64,000 nucleotides of DNA from JACVRX01 sp963831385 (GTDB lineage: Bacteria; Actinomycetota; Actinomycetes; Jiangellales; Jiangellaceae), in the NCBI GenBank assembly GCA_963831385.1, contig CAWHPW010000011.1, forward strand, positions 124,001 to 188,000. The letters run 5' to 3'. The notes under the pieces were generated by a model. That model was not told where the DNA came from and made no database searches. It was given only the letters and a program-made list of their open reading frames with translations. Within the stretch, counting starts at the first letter, position 1; every line of letters begins with the position of its first letter. Positions 33,649-41,295 of this stretch are shown piece after piece. The translations under genes and the position numbers were made by a program.

Positions 33649-34731
33649 GTGACCCGCGTCGTATCCGCCGTGACGACGCTGCCGCCCTATCGCTACGAGC
33701 AAGGCCAGATCACGGCGGCAGTTGCCGAAAGGCTGGCCCTGTCCGGTCGCAAGCGCGCGACGCTCGAGCGTTTTCACGCTGCGAGTGGGGTTCGCACCCG
33801 GCACCTGGTGATGCCGCTGGAGCAATACCCAAGGATCACCGACTTCCGGCAGGCCAACGATGCCTTCCTGGCCAAAGCAACCGACCTCGGTGAGCAGGCT
33901 GTCAAGGAAGCGCTGGCTCAGGTCGGGCTGGCGCCCACCGATGTCGACATCTTGATGACCGTCTCGGTTACCGGCATCGGCGCGCCGTCGGTGGACGCCC
34001 GGCTGATGCCACGGCTAGGGCTGCGCGATGATCTCCGGCGGATTCCGGTGTTCGGGTTGGGGTGTGTGGCTGGCGCCGCCGGAGTGGCCAGGCTGCATGA
34101 CCTGCTGCGGGGCGAGCCGAACGGCGTGGCGGTACTGCTCGCTGCGGAGACATGTTCACTCACCGTCCAGCGGGACGACCATTCAACCGCCAACATGGTA
34201 GCGAGCGCCCTGTTCGGAGACGGTGTGGCTGCCGTCGTGCTGGTCGGCGCCGACCGGGCCCGTCGACTGGGATTGCCAGGCCCCGACGTGATCGACACGA
34301 TCAGCCGGCTGTATCCGGACACGGAGCGAGTCATGGGCTGGGATGTTGGCGGCAGCGGCTTTCGGATCGTGCTCGCAGCCAGTGTCGCCGACGTCGTCGA
34401 AGCCCATCTCGGCGACGATGTGCGCGGATTCCTGGCCAAACACGGACTGATGCTCGAGGACGTGCGACGCTGGATCGCCCACCCCGGCGGGCCCAAGGTG
34501 CTCGAGGCCGCGGCCCGAGCGCTTGACTTGCGTGCCGGCGAGCTCAGCCTCACCTGGGAGTCGCTGGCCGACGTCGGCAACTTGTCTTCGGCGTCAGTGC
34601 TGCACGTGCTGTCCCGAACGCTCGAGCGCCCATCTCCGGATCCGGGCTCGGTTGGCGTGCTGTTCGCGATGGGTCCGGGGTTCTGTTCCGAACTCGTTTT
34701 GCTCCGGTGGCCGTCGAAGGCAGCGGCGTGA
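33649..34731 (+). CDS. Type III polyketide synthase
   Basis: A 360-residue chalcone synthase-like enzyme. The catalytic triad is complete: C139 in VFGLGCVAGAAG, H278 in WIAHPGGPKVLE and N311 in GNLSSASVLHVL. The C-terminal GVLFAMGPGFCSE is typical. It would extend an acyl-CoA starter with malonyl units and cyclise the chain. With the following methyltransferase and FAD enzyme it resembles srsABC of Streptomyces griseus, which makes alkylresorcinols and alkylquinones (phenolic lipids). GTG at 33649 lies 85 bases from the divergent tldD. It overlaps the next gene (GTGA). Confidence 0.93.
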   Translation: MTRVVSAVTTLPPYRYEQGQITAAVAERLALSGRKRATLERFHAASGVRTRHLVMPLEQYPRITDFRQANDAFLAKATDLGEQAVKEALAQVGLAPTDVDILMTVSVTGIGAPSVDARLMPRLGLRDDLRRIPVFGLGCVAGAAGVARLHDLLRGEPNGVAVLLAAETCSLTVQRDDHSTANMVASALFGDGVAAVVLVGADRARRLGLPGPDVIDTISRLYPDTERVMGWDVGGSGFRIVLAASVADVVEAHLGDDVRGFLAKHGLMLEDVRRWIAHPGGPKVLEAAARALDLRAGELSLTWESLADVGNLSSASVLHVLSRTLERPSPDPGSVGVLFAMGPGFCSELVLLRWPSKAAA

Positions 34732-35237
34732 CCCCGTACGTACTGCTCGTCATCGCCGTCGGCCTCGAGCGCGTGGCGGAGCTGGTCGTGTCCGAGCGCC
34801 ATGCCCGCTGGGCGTTCGCCCACGGCGGTGTCGAGTACGGCCGCTCCCACTACGGCGTGATGGCGACGGTGCATGCAGCGTTCCTGATCTCCTGTGTCGG
34901 CGAGGTCGCCGTCGCGGATCGGCCGTTCCTGCCCTGGCTGGGCTGGCCCATGCTCGCTCTGGTGCTCGCCACCCAGACGCTGCGCTGGTGGTGCATCGCG
35001 ACGCTCGGGAAGCAATGGAACACGCGGGTGATCATCGTCCCGGACCTACCCCTGGTGACCACCGGGCCGTACCGGTGGCTGCGACACCCCAACTATCTGG
35101 CCCTTGCCGTCGAACTCGTCGCGTTGCCGATGGTGCACACCGCGTGGGTGACGGCGATCATTTTCTCTCTGGCGAATCTCGCGCTGATGGCGGTTCGGAT
35201 ACCGACCGAGGAACGGGCGCTGGCGACCGTCCGGTGA
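34728..35237 (+). CDS. Isoprenylcysteine carboxyl methyltransferase-like protein
   Basis: A 169-residue membrane methyltransferase of the ICMT family with several helices (VLLVIAVGLERVAELVVSER; LGWPMLALVLATQTLRWWCI). The SAM-binding region is VTTGPYRWLRHPNYLALAVE with the C-terminal RIPTEERAL motif. It corresponds to SrsB, which O-methylates the alkylresorcinol made by the PKS. The GTG at 34728 overlaps the PKS stop and is chosen over a GTG seven codons upstream. Its own stop overlaps the next start, so the three genes are tightly coupled. Confidence 0.88.
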   Translation: MTPYVLLVIAVGLERVAELVVSERHARWAFAHGGVEYGRSHYGVMATVHAAFLISCVGEVAVADRPFLPWLGWPMLALVLATQTLRWWCIATLGKQWNTRVIIVPDLPLVTTGPYRWLRHPNYLALAVELVALPMVHTAWVTAIIFSLANLALMAVRIPTEERALATVR

Positions 35238-36262
35238 GCGATCTCGATGTGCTCGTGGTCGGCGGCGGGCCGATCGGGCTGGCCGCGGCGGTGGAGGCAA
35301 ACCTCGCAGGCTTGTCGGTGGCCATCTGTGAACCCCGACCCGCGCCGGTGGACAAGGCATGCGGCGAAGGCCTGATGCCAGGAGCGGTCCGCGCCCTGGA
35401 TCGGCTCGGGATCCATCCGCACGGGCTCACCTTCGCCGGCATTCGGTACCTGGACGGTGACTTGGCGGTAGAGCATCGATTCCGGACCGGCTCGGGCCTC
35501 GGCGTGCGGCGGACGGAGCTGCATGGTGCGCTCGCCGGCAGAGTGTCCGATCTGGACATCGAGATCATTCCCGAGCGGGTCACCACGATCACTCAGGATG
35601 CCGCCGGGGTGTCGATTCCGGGCGGACGGCGGGCCCGGTGGCTGTTCGCGTGCGACGGTCTGCATTCCGCGCTGCGCCGTGGTCTGGGCCTGGACGGGCG
35701 TCCGCACCCGATCGCTCGGTTCGGACTGCGCCGGCACTTCCGGGTCATGCCCTGGACCGATCTGGTCGAGGTGCACTGGACATCAGCCGGCGAGGTCTAT
35801 GTGACACCAGTCGGCGATGACCTCGTCGGCGTGGCAGTCCTCGGGACCCGCGGGGCGGACTACGACACGGTGGTGCGGCAGGCAAGCGCACTCAGCCCGC
35901 GCTTGGCCGATGCCGTTCCGGTCTCCGAGCTCAGGGGAGCGGGCCCGTTGTGGCGACGGACCAGCCGGCGCACCTGCGGCCGAGTGCTGCTGGTCGGCGA
36001 CGCCGCGGGCTACGTCGACGCGCTGACCGGTGAGGGCATCCGGCTGGGCCTCGCCCAGGCCAGGGCAGCGGTCGCCGCGGTGATCGGCGGCCGGCCCGCC
36101 GACTACGAGCGGGACTGGCGGCGACTCAGCCGCGACTACCGGCTATTGACCTCGGTCCTGGTCAGCGCCGCTGTCCGCCCGGCGGCGCGGCGCAGGATCG
36201 TCCCGCTGGCCGTCCGGTTGCCGCGGGTCTATGGCGGCCTGGTCGAGCGCCTCGCCCGCTAG
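35234..36262 (+). CDS. FAD-dependent oxidoreductase (SrsC-like)
   Basis: A 342-residue flavoprotein of the geranylgeranyl reductase/aromatic hydroxylase group. The dinucleotide fold is DVLVVGGGPIGLAAAVEANL; the motif KACGEGLMPGAVRALDRLG and the second FAD motif GRVLLVGDAAGYVDALTGEG follow. In the srs pathway the flavoprotein hydroxylates the ring to give a quinone; here the same step is inferred from operon context. GTG at 35234 overlaps the upstream stop (GTGA). It is convergent with rskA, whose stop lies within four bases of this one. Confidence 0.88.
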   Translation: MSDLDVLVVGGGPIGLAAAVEANLAGLSVAICEPRPAPVDKACGEGLMPGAVRALDRLGIHPHGLTFAGIRYLDGDLAVEHRFRTGSGLGVRRTELHGALAGRVSDLDIEIIPERVTTITQDAAGVSIPGGRRARWLFACDGLHSALRRGLGLDGRPHPIARFGLRRHFRVMPWTDLVEVHWTSAGEVYVTPVGDDLVGVAVLGTRGADYDTVVRQASALSPRLADAVPVSELRGAGPLWRRTSRRTCGRVLLVGDAAGYVDALTGEGIRLGLAQARAAVAAVIGGRPADYERDWRRLSRDYRLLTSVLVSAAVRPAARRRIVPLAVRLPRVYGGLVERLAR

Positions 36263-37071
36263 CTCAGCGGGCCAAAGAAGACCACGTCGGTCGGCTGTTC
36301 CGAACCGCCGCTCGGCTCCACCGACAGCGCAATGGTGTTGACGCCGGCGAGGTCGCCCTCGGCCACCTGGGTCAGGTCGCCGTCCGGCGGGACGTCAAGC
36401 ACGCCACCAGAGACAATCTCGAGCGCGTCCGGGTCGTCGCCGCTGATGAACCACAGCTGGTAGGTCAGGTCCTCGGCTAGCTCGGGCAGGCCGCGCGTGA
36501 GCAGGATGACCTCACCCTGCTCTTCGGATGCCACGGCTGCTGCCGCACCGCCGTCGCGCACCTCGCCAAAGGTTCTCTGTGCATCTGGCGCCGCAAGAAC
36601 GGACGTGACGCGTTCAGCCTCGGCCGCCAGCGCGTCGAGCTGTTGCCGGTTCTGTTCGGCCTCTTGCTGACTCTGCTGGGCCTCGGCAGCGAGCTCGTCG
36701 GCACGCTGGTCGTTCTGGTAGGCGACGACACCGAGGGCGATCGCCAGCACCGCGAGAATCGATGCGGCGACTGCCATCAGGTTGAACCGCCGGCGGGATA
36801 CGCCGCGCAGCGGAACGACATTGCTGCGCTCCGGCGGCAGCTGGCGGACCTGCCGGATCTGGGCCAGCACCTGATCGCGCAGCTGTGGAGGCGGCTGGAC
36901 GGCCACCGCCATGCCGAGGTAGGCCGCCGTGGCGGCGAACTCGGCCACCTCGGCCCGGCAGTCGGCGCAGGTCTCCATGTGCTCTTCGAACATGCGCCGT
37001 TCGTTGTCGTCGAGGGCATCAAGGGCGTAGGCCCCGGTGAGGGTGTGCCGATCGTCCGCTGTGACGGTCAT
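36259..37071 (-). CDS. rskA: Anti-sigma-K factor RskA family
   Basis: A 270-residue single-pass membrane protein. The cytoplasmic N-terminus has a zinc-binding anti-sigma motif (HMETCADCRAEV, Hx3Cx2C) at about residues 31-42. The membrane helix (FNLMAVAASILAVLAIALGV) is followed by a coiled coil (AEAQQSQQEAEQNRQQLDAL) and the extracytoplasmic RskA domain (LTYQLWFISGDDPDALEIVS). It should hold the adjacent sigma factor inactive until an envelope signal triggers proteolysis. Its ATG overlaps the sigma factor stop (ATGA). Unlike mycobacterial RskA it has a recognisable zinc motif. Confidence 0.9.
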   Translation of the reverse strand: MTVTADDRHTLTGAYALDALDDNERRMFEEHMETCADCRAEVAEFAATAAYLGMAVAVQPPPQLRDQVLAQIRQVRQLPPERSNVVPLRGVSRRRFNLMAVAASILAVLAIALGVVAYQNDQRADELAAEAQQSQQEAEQNRQQLDALAAEAERVTSVLAAPDAQRTFGEVRDGGAAAAVASEEQGEVILLTRGLPELAEDLTYQLWFISGDDPDALEIVSGGVLDVPPDGDLTQVAEGDLAGVNTIALSVEPSGGSEQPTDVVFFGPLS

Positions 37072-37706
37072 CGGCTCATCACCCCCAAGCAGTCGCGCAG
37101 ACGGACCAAGCCGTCACGCATGCGGGTCTTGATGGTCCCCAGCGGGGAGTTGAGTCGCTGGGCGACTTCCGGATAGGTGAAACCGTCGTAGTAGGCGAGC
37201 GTGACCGACTCGCGCTGCAGGTCGGTGAGCTCTTCCAGACAACGCCGGACCCGCTCGGCCTCGAGCGAGCGCTCGACGCTCTCGACGACGTCGTCAAACT
37301 CGCGCGTGGTCGTCCGGGTCGCTGCCCGGCGTTCCCGTTCACTCGCCGCTTCTGCCCGGCGAACGCGGTCGACGGCCCGGCGGTGCGCCATCGTCATGAT
37401 CCACGTGCGCGCGGAGCCGACCTCAGGGTCGAATCGCGCGGCATGGCGCCAGACGTCGAGGAACACCTCCTGGGTCACCTCCTCGCTCTGCGCCGGATCA
37501 CGAACGATGCGAACAACGGTTCCGAAGACCGGGGACTTCATGGCGTCGTAGACGGCCCCGAATGCGGCCTGGTCGCCACGAGCCGTCCGACCGAGCATTT
37601 CCTCGAGCAGGCCGCGCGCGGCCCCCGTGTCGGTGGACCGCTTGTGCAGTCCGACCGGCCTACCCGATCTGCTCACGGTGGCGAGTGTGCCAAGTTCCTC
37701 CCTCAT
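37068..37706 (-). CDS. sigK: ECF sigma factor, SigK-like
   Basis: A 212-residue ECF sigma factor. Region 2 is AFGAVYDAMKSPVFGTVVRI, SEEVTQEVFLDVWRHAARFD and GSARTWIMTMAHRRAVDRVR; region 4 is LTDLQRESVTLAYYDGFTYP and EVAQRLNSPLGTIKTRMRDG. It matches the RpoE/SigK group paired with RskA. The ATG at 37706 overlaps the upstream lipoprotein stop (ATGA) and fixes the start. The order is lipoprotein, sigK, rskA, all translationally coupled, which suggests that the lipoprotein belongs to the sensing or response unit. Confidence 0.9.
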   Translation of the reverse strand: MREELGTLATVSRSGRPVGLHKRSTDTGAARGLLEEMLGRTARGDQAAFGAVYDAMKSPVFGTVVRIVRDPAQSEEVTQEVFLDVWRHAARFDPEVGSARTWIMTMAHRRAVDRVRRAEAASERERRAATRTTTREFDDVVESVERSLEAERVRRCLEELTDLQRESVTLAYYDGFTYPEVAQRLNSPLGTIKTRMRDGLVRLRDCLGVMSR

Positions 37707-38989
37707 TGGTCGACAAGCGCGCCGGAAAACGAGTCGATTGCCCCTGCCAATGTCTCCGCGTGGTGCCCGAGAGCTTCGGCGACGTCGGCGGCCGCCAGTG
37801 CCCCACCAGTGATGTCGGCGAAGAAGTCCCCGGCGGATGCGCGGTAGGCATTGAGATCGTCCAGTTGCTGCTGCTTGCCCGCCTCGTCGCCTGCTGCCGC
37901 CGAAAGCGCATAGTCGACGAAGTCGCTGATATGGGACCGCCACTGATCCAAGAACCTGGATTCCTGGTCCGGTGCCACCGAGCCGACACCGGCGGCGATG
38001 TCCGCGGAGTTCGCGTCGAGCGCTCCGGCCGCAGCCTGGAACTCGGCGGAGTCCGCGCCAGCGGTGTACGCCGTGAACACCGCGACGCCGGCGAGGTAGA
38101 CATGGCTGACGAGCTGGCTGGTCAGACCGGCGCGAAGGGTCGATGCGTCGTCGGCTGGATCGCCATCGGTTTCCGTTGCCATGACGATGCCGCCCGCCAG
38201 GGCGTCCGCGCTCATGGCCATGTGGTCACCGGCGGTCTTGAGCAGGTCGAAGGCCGCAGTGTCGCCGGCGGCGAGAGCATCAACCGCGGCGGCCAGCGTT
38301 GCGACGTGCTCGTCGAGCGAGGCCGTTACGTCCGCGGCCGGGAGCGTGCCGGCAGTGATCTGTTCGAAGAATGCGCCTTGGGACTGCGTGTAGGCCATCA
38401 GGTCGGCGACTTCTTTCGCCTTGGCCTCGTCATCACCGGACTTGGCGGCGACGGCGTACGACACGAAATCACCGATGTGCGCACGCCAGGCATCGAGGAA
38501 CGTGTCGCGCTGATCCGGCGCGACCGAGCCAACGGCATCGGCGACTGCGACCGAGTTCAGGTCGAGCGCCGCCGCTGCCGCTTGGAACTCCGGCGAGTTG
38601 GGAGCGGTTGCGTAGGCAGTGGCGACTGCGATTCCCGACAGGTAGACATGCTCGGTCAGCACCGCGGTCAGCGCCGTGCGGAGCTCTGCGGCGGGCGAAG
38701 CCGAGTTACCGTCGATCACAGCCCCTTCGGCGATGCCCGCGGCGAGCGCCGCGGCCGTCATCGGCATGTGAGAGGCGGCAGTGCGAAGATCCTCGAACGG
38801 CGCACCGGTGCCTTGCGGCACGAGCATCCCGAGTGCTGGCGCAGTTGTGGTGTCGGGCGCGCTGGTGGCGCTCGGCGTGCTGTAACCGGTCTCGGTCGCC
38901 TCATCGTTGCCACCGGAGCAGCCGGCGGCTGACAAGGCCAGCGCGAATGCGACCGCAGCCAGCCACGGACGGCGGCCGATGCCGGGCAT
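37703..38989 (-). CDS. Lipoprotein with two tandem His-containing domains
   Basis: A 428-residue exported protein. A signal peptide (WLAAVAFALALSAAGC) ends at C24, a probable lipidation site with Ala at -3. A Thr/Ser-rich linker is followed by two homologous domains, about 55-225 and 228-425. Each contains an HM motif, HVYL, GSVAPDQ, W-R-x-H-I-x-D-F and a late His, with the same spacing. The repeated His residues suggest metal or haem binding, but no family is recognised. The ATG at 38989 has GAGGAGT nearby; a GTG at 39022 is less likely. A possible SigK-like promoter (CCAATC, 16 bases, CGAACT) lies upstream on the minus strand at about 39019-39046; this is weak. It is coupled to sigK. Confidence 0.8.
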   Translation of the reverse strand: MPGIGRRPWLAAVAFALALSAAGCSGGNDEATETGYSTPSATSAPDTTTAPALGMLVPQGTGAPFEDLRTAASHMPMTAAALAAGIAEGAVIDGNSASPAAELRTALTAVLTEHVYLSGIAVATAYATAPNSPEFQAAAAALDLNSVAVADAVGSVAPDQRDTFLDAWRAHIGDFVSYAVAAKSGDDEAKAKEVADLMAYTQSQGAFFEQITAGTLPAADVTASLDEHVATLAAAVDALAAGDTAAFDLLKTAGDHMAMSADALAGGIVMATETDGDPADDASTLRAGLTSQLVSHVYLAGVAVFTAYTAGADSAEFQAAAGALDANSADIAAGVGSVAPDQESRFLDQWRSHISDFVDYALSAAAGDEAGKQQQLDDLNAYRASAGDFFADITGGALAAADVAEALGHHAETLAGAIDSFSGALVDQ

Positions 38990-39056
38990 GGTTTCACTCC
39001 TCGGGTGGACGACAGTTCTCACCCGGTAGTTCGCTGCTGGAACCCGAGGGGATTGG

Positions 39057-39536
39057 TCAGGTCTTGCCCAGCCGCTCCTGGGCTTCGAGCAGCGTCGGCT
39101 GCGGACGGCTCCAGGTGGCCTCGAAGACAGCGAACCCGGCTTCCCGCGCGGCGCGGCAGACGGCGGGATCGTCGTCGACGAAGATCGCGACTGGTTGCTC
39201 GTCGGCCAACTTTCGCAGCTGAGCGATCTTGACGATCCGAGCCGGCCGGCGATCCGGGTTGCGGCGAAGAATCAGGCGGCCGGTCGGGGCCTCGTGCCGG
39301 CGCAGCCAGTGCTCGGTGTCGGATCGCGTGCGCTCGGGTCGCCCGCTGAGGTAGACCAGCTCGTGGTCGGTGGCGAGCTGCCGAGCCGCGGCGAGGCCTT
39401 CGGGATACGCCGGGTCATGCGGGATACCCGCGAAGAAGGCGTTCCAATTCTTGGGATTACCTTCGATGTGGTGCAGCCGTGCGGTCACATCGGCCAGGAC
39501 GCCGTCGAGGTCGACGACAGCGAACGGCTTCGTCAC
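39057..39536 (-). CDS. HAD-like phosphatase domain protein
   Basis: A 159-residue single-domain HAD-superfamily protein. Motif I is AVVDLDGVLADV (DxD with Leu between), motif II is VYLSGRPERTR and motif III/IV VAIFVDDDPAVC. The arrangement resembles the 3' phosphatase part of polynucleotide kinases (LSGRPE). The substrate is unknown; nucleic acid 3' phosphates or small phosphoesters are candidates. It overlaps the next minus-strand gene upstream by four bases, so they are co-transcribed. Confidence 0.85.
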   Translation of the reverse strand: MTKPFAVVDLDGVLADVTARLHHIEGNPKNWNAFFAGIPHDPAYPEGLAAARQLATDHELVYLSGRPERTRSDTEHWLRRHEAPTGRLILRRNPDRRPARIVKIAQLRKLADEQPVAIFVDDDPAVCRAAREAGFAVFEATWSRPQPTLLEAQERLGKT

Positions 39537-40324
39537 GTTGCCGGAGTCACGAACTGGTATCCCTCGGCGGCGAGCTCGTCGATGATCCCGGGAAGTGCCT
39601 CGACCGTTTGGGACCGGTCGGCGCCACCGTCGTGCAGCACCACGATCGATTCCGGCTGGACGGCATCCACCACCGCAGCTTGGATCTGGGCCACTCCCGG
39701 ACTGGTCCAGTCCTTGGGGTCGACGTTCCAGCCCAGCGATGCCATGTCCAACGACGATGCCACACTGACCAGCTCGGGGGAGAAGTTGCCGCCCGGTGCC
39801 CGGAAGAACGGTACCGAGGCGTCCGGTGCTGCCGTTTGGATCGCGGTGAGGCCGCCATCGATCTCCGCATCGATCGTCGCGTCGTCGCGGGCGGCGAGAG
39901 CGAAGTCGTAATTCATCGAGTGGTTACACAGCACGTGTCCCTCTGCCGCTATTTGCCGGACGAGGTCGGGTTGTTCCTGAGCGGATTCGCCAATGACGCA
40001 GAAGGTGGCCTTGACGCCCTCGGCCTCGAGGATGGCCAGGATGTCGGGGGTATAGCGGGGATCGGGACCGGAAGAGAACGTCAGTGCGACCGTCTGCCCG
40101 CCACGACCCGTCGTCCGAATTACCCCAGGGACGTCCAACCCCCAGCCGGTGCCGTCACCGTCACCGCTGGCCGAGCTGCCGTCGGAGTCGACGTCGGAAT
40201 CTGCGGCTGCCGTGGACTCGCCAGAGGTACTGTCTGTTCCGTCGACGTTACCGATCAACGCGGCCATCAAGATGCCGATCACCAGTCCGGTGACTGCTGC
40301 ACCCGATCCGTCCGACACCAGCAC
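39533..40324 (-). CDS. Polysaccharide deacetylase paralogue with degenerate active site
   Basis: A 263-residue membrane-anchored NodB-fold protein: hydrophobic helix (VTGLVIGILMAALIG), a Ser/Asp-rich linker (about 28-60) and the NodB domain. Motif 1 is TFSSGP at 82-87 instead of TFDDGP, losing both the catalytic base and a metal Asp. Motif 2 is HSMNY at 135-139, with Tyr in place of the second metal His. Motifs 3-5 (FRAPGGNFS, VDPKDW, VVLHDGG) are kept. It is probably a catalytically dead binding protein. It is about half identical to the intact neighbour upstream, from which it is separated by 92 bases. The length is normal, and the frame is undamaged. Confidence 0.88.
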   Translation of the reverse strand: MLVSDGSGAAVTGLVIGILMAALIGNVDGTDSTSGESTAAADSDVDSDGSSASGDGDGTGWGLDVPGVIRTTGRGGQTVALTFSSGPDPRYTPDILAILEAEGVKATFCVIGESAQEQPDLVRQIAAEGHVLCNHSMNYDFALAARDDATIDAEIDGGLTAIQTAAPDASVPFFRAPGGNFSPELVSVASSLDMASLGWNVDPKDWTSPGVAQIQAAVVDAVQPESIVVLHDGGADRSQTVEALPGIIDELAAEGYQFVTPAT

Positions 40325-40416
40325 CTCGCCCGGGTCGATCTACCCTGCTTCAGAGTTCCGTGATCATGTACCCAAGTCAATGATCCGCGAATCACCCGTC
40401 CCGCGTCTACCAGGAG

Positions 40417-41205
40417 TCACATCGTCGGGATGACGAATTCGTATCCGGCGTCGCGCAATGCGGTGATGATGCCCTCCAACGCCGCCACTGTGCCCGATTG
40501 GTCCCCGCCGCCGTCGTGCAGCAGGACGATGGACCCAGGGACGACGCCGTCGATGACCGCAGTCCGGATGACGGCCGCGCCGGGCTCCGTCCAGTCCCGA
40601 GGGTCGATGCTCCAACCGAGCGGCTCGAGCTCGTAACCAGCCGCGACACTCACGACATTCTTCGCAAAATTCCCCCCGGGTGCCCGGTAGAACGGCACGT
40701 CGACACCGGGAGCGGCTGCCCGGATCGCTGCCAGCGCGCCACCGATCTCGGCGTCGATCCGCGCGTCGTCACGGTCCGGCAGGTGGAGGTCGTGAGTGGC
40801 CGTGTGATCGCACAAGGCATGGCCTCGGGCCACGATTTCCCGCAGCAGGTCGGGATGAGCCGTCGCATTCGCGCCGACCACGCAGAACGTCGCCTTGACA
40901 CGGTGCTTGTCCAGAATGTCCAGAACGCGAGGCGTATGGGTGGAGGAAGGGCCGTCATCGAAGGTCAACGCCACTGTCTTGGCCGGCATACCGGTCGTTT
41001 GAATCACACCTCGTGCGTCGCGGTGAGGCAGCGGCGGATCGGACGGATCGAGGGTCGCGGGTGCGGTCGTCACCGGTTTTGCAGTGGGGACGACCGGCGG
41101 CGCCGCACTACGGGGTGGAGCACTCGTGGCGTCGTCGACGATCAACACCGCACTGACGAGCGCCGCTGTGATGACCATGGGTTTCCACGAAGCGGGCACC
41201 ATCAC
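40417..41205 (-). CDS. Polysaccharide deacetylase (NodB domain)
   Basis: A 262-residue secreted or anchored carbohydrate esterase family 4 protein. It has an N-terminal hydrophobic segment (VITAALVSAVLIV), a Pro/Thr-rich linker and a NodB domain with intact motifs: TFDDGP (81-86), HTATH (134-138), YRAPGGNF, IDPRDW and VLLHDGG. It would remove N- or O-acetyl groups from peptidoglycan or an exported glycan in a metal-dependent reaction. Two starts (GTG 41205, ATG 41202) are adjacent. It lies upstream of its degenerate paralogue on the same strand. Confidence 0.92.
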   Translation of the reverse strand: MMVPASWKPMVITAALVSAVLIVDDATSAPPRSAAPPVVPTAKPVTTAPATLDPSDPPLPHRDARGVIQTTGMPAKTVALTFDDGPSSTHTPRVLDILDKHRVKATFCVVGANATAHPDLLREIVARGHALCDHTATHDLHLPDRDDARIDAEIGGALAAIRAAAPGVDVPFYRAPGGNFAKNVVSVAAGYELEPLGWSIDPRDWTEPGAAVIRTAVIDGVVPGSIVLLHDGGGDQSGTVAALEGIITALRDAGYEFVIPTM

Positions 41206-41295
41206 CTCGCCACGCCATCGAGCACGGCGGTCCGTGCTCGGTCCGGTGCGAGGCTATTGACGCGGAGGGCCAGGGTTGGGGAGGCGCGCTCGGAC

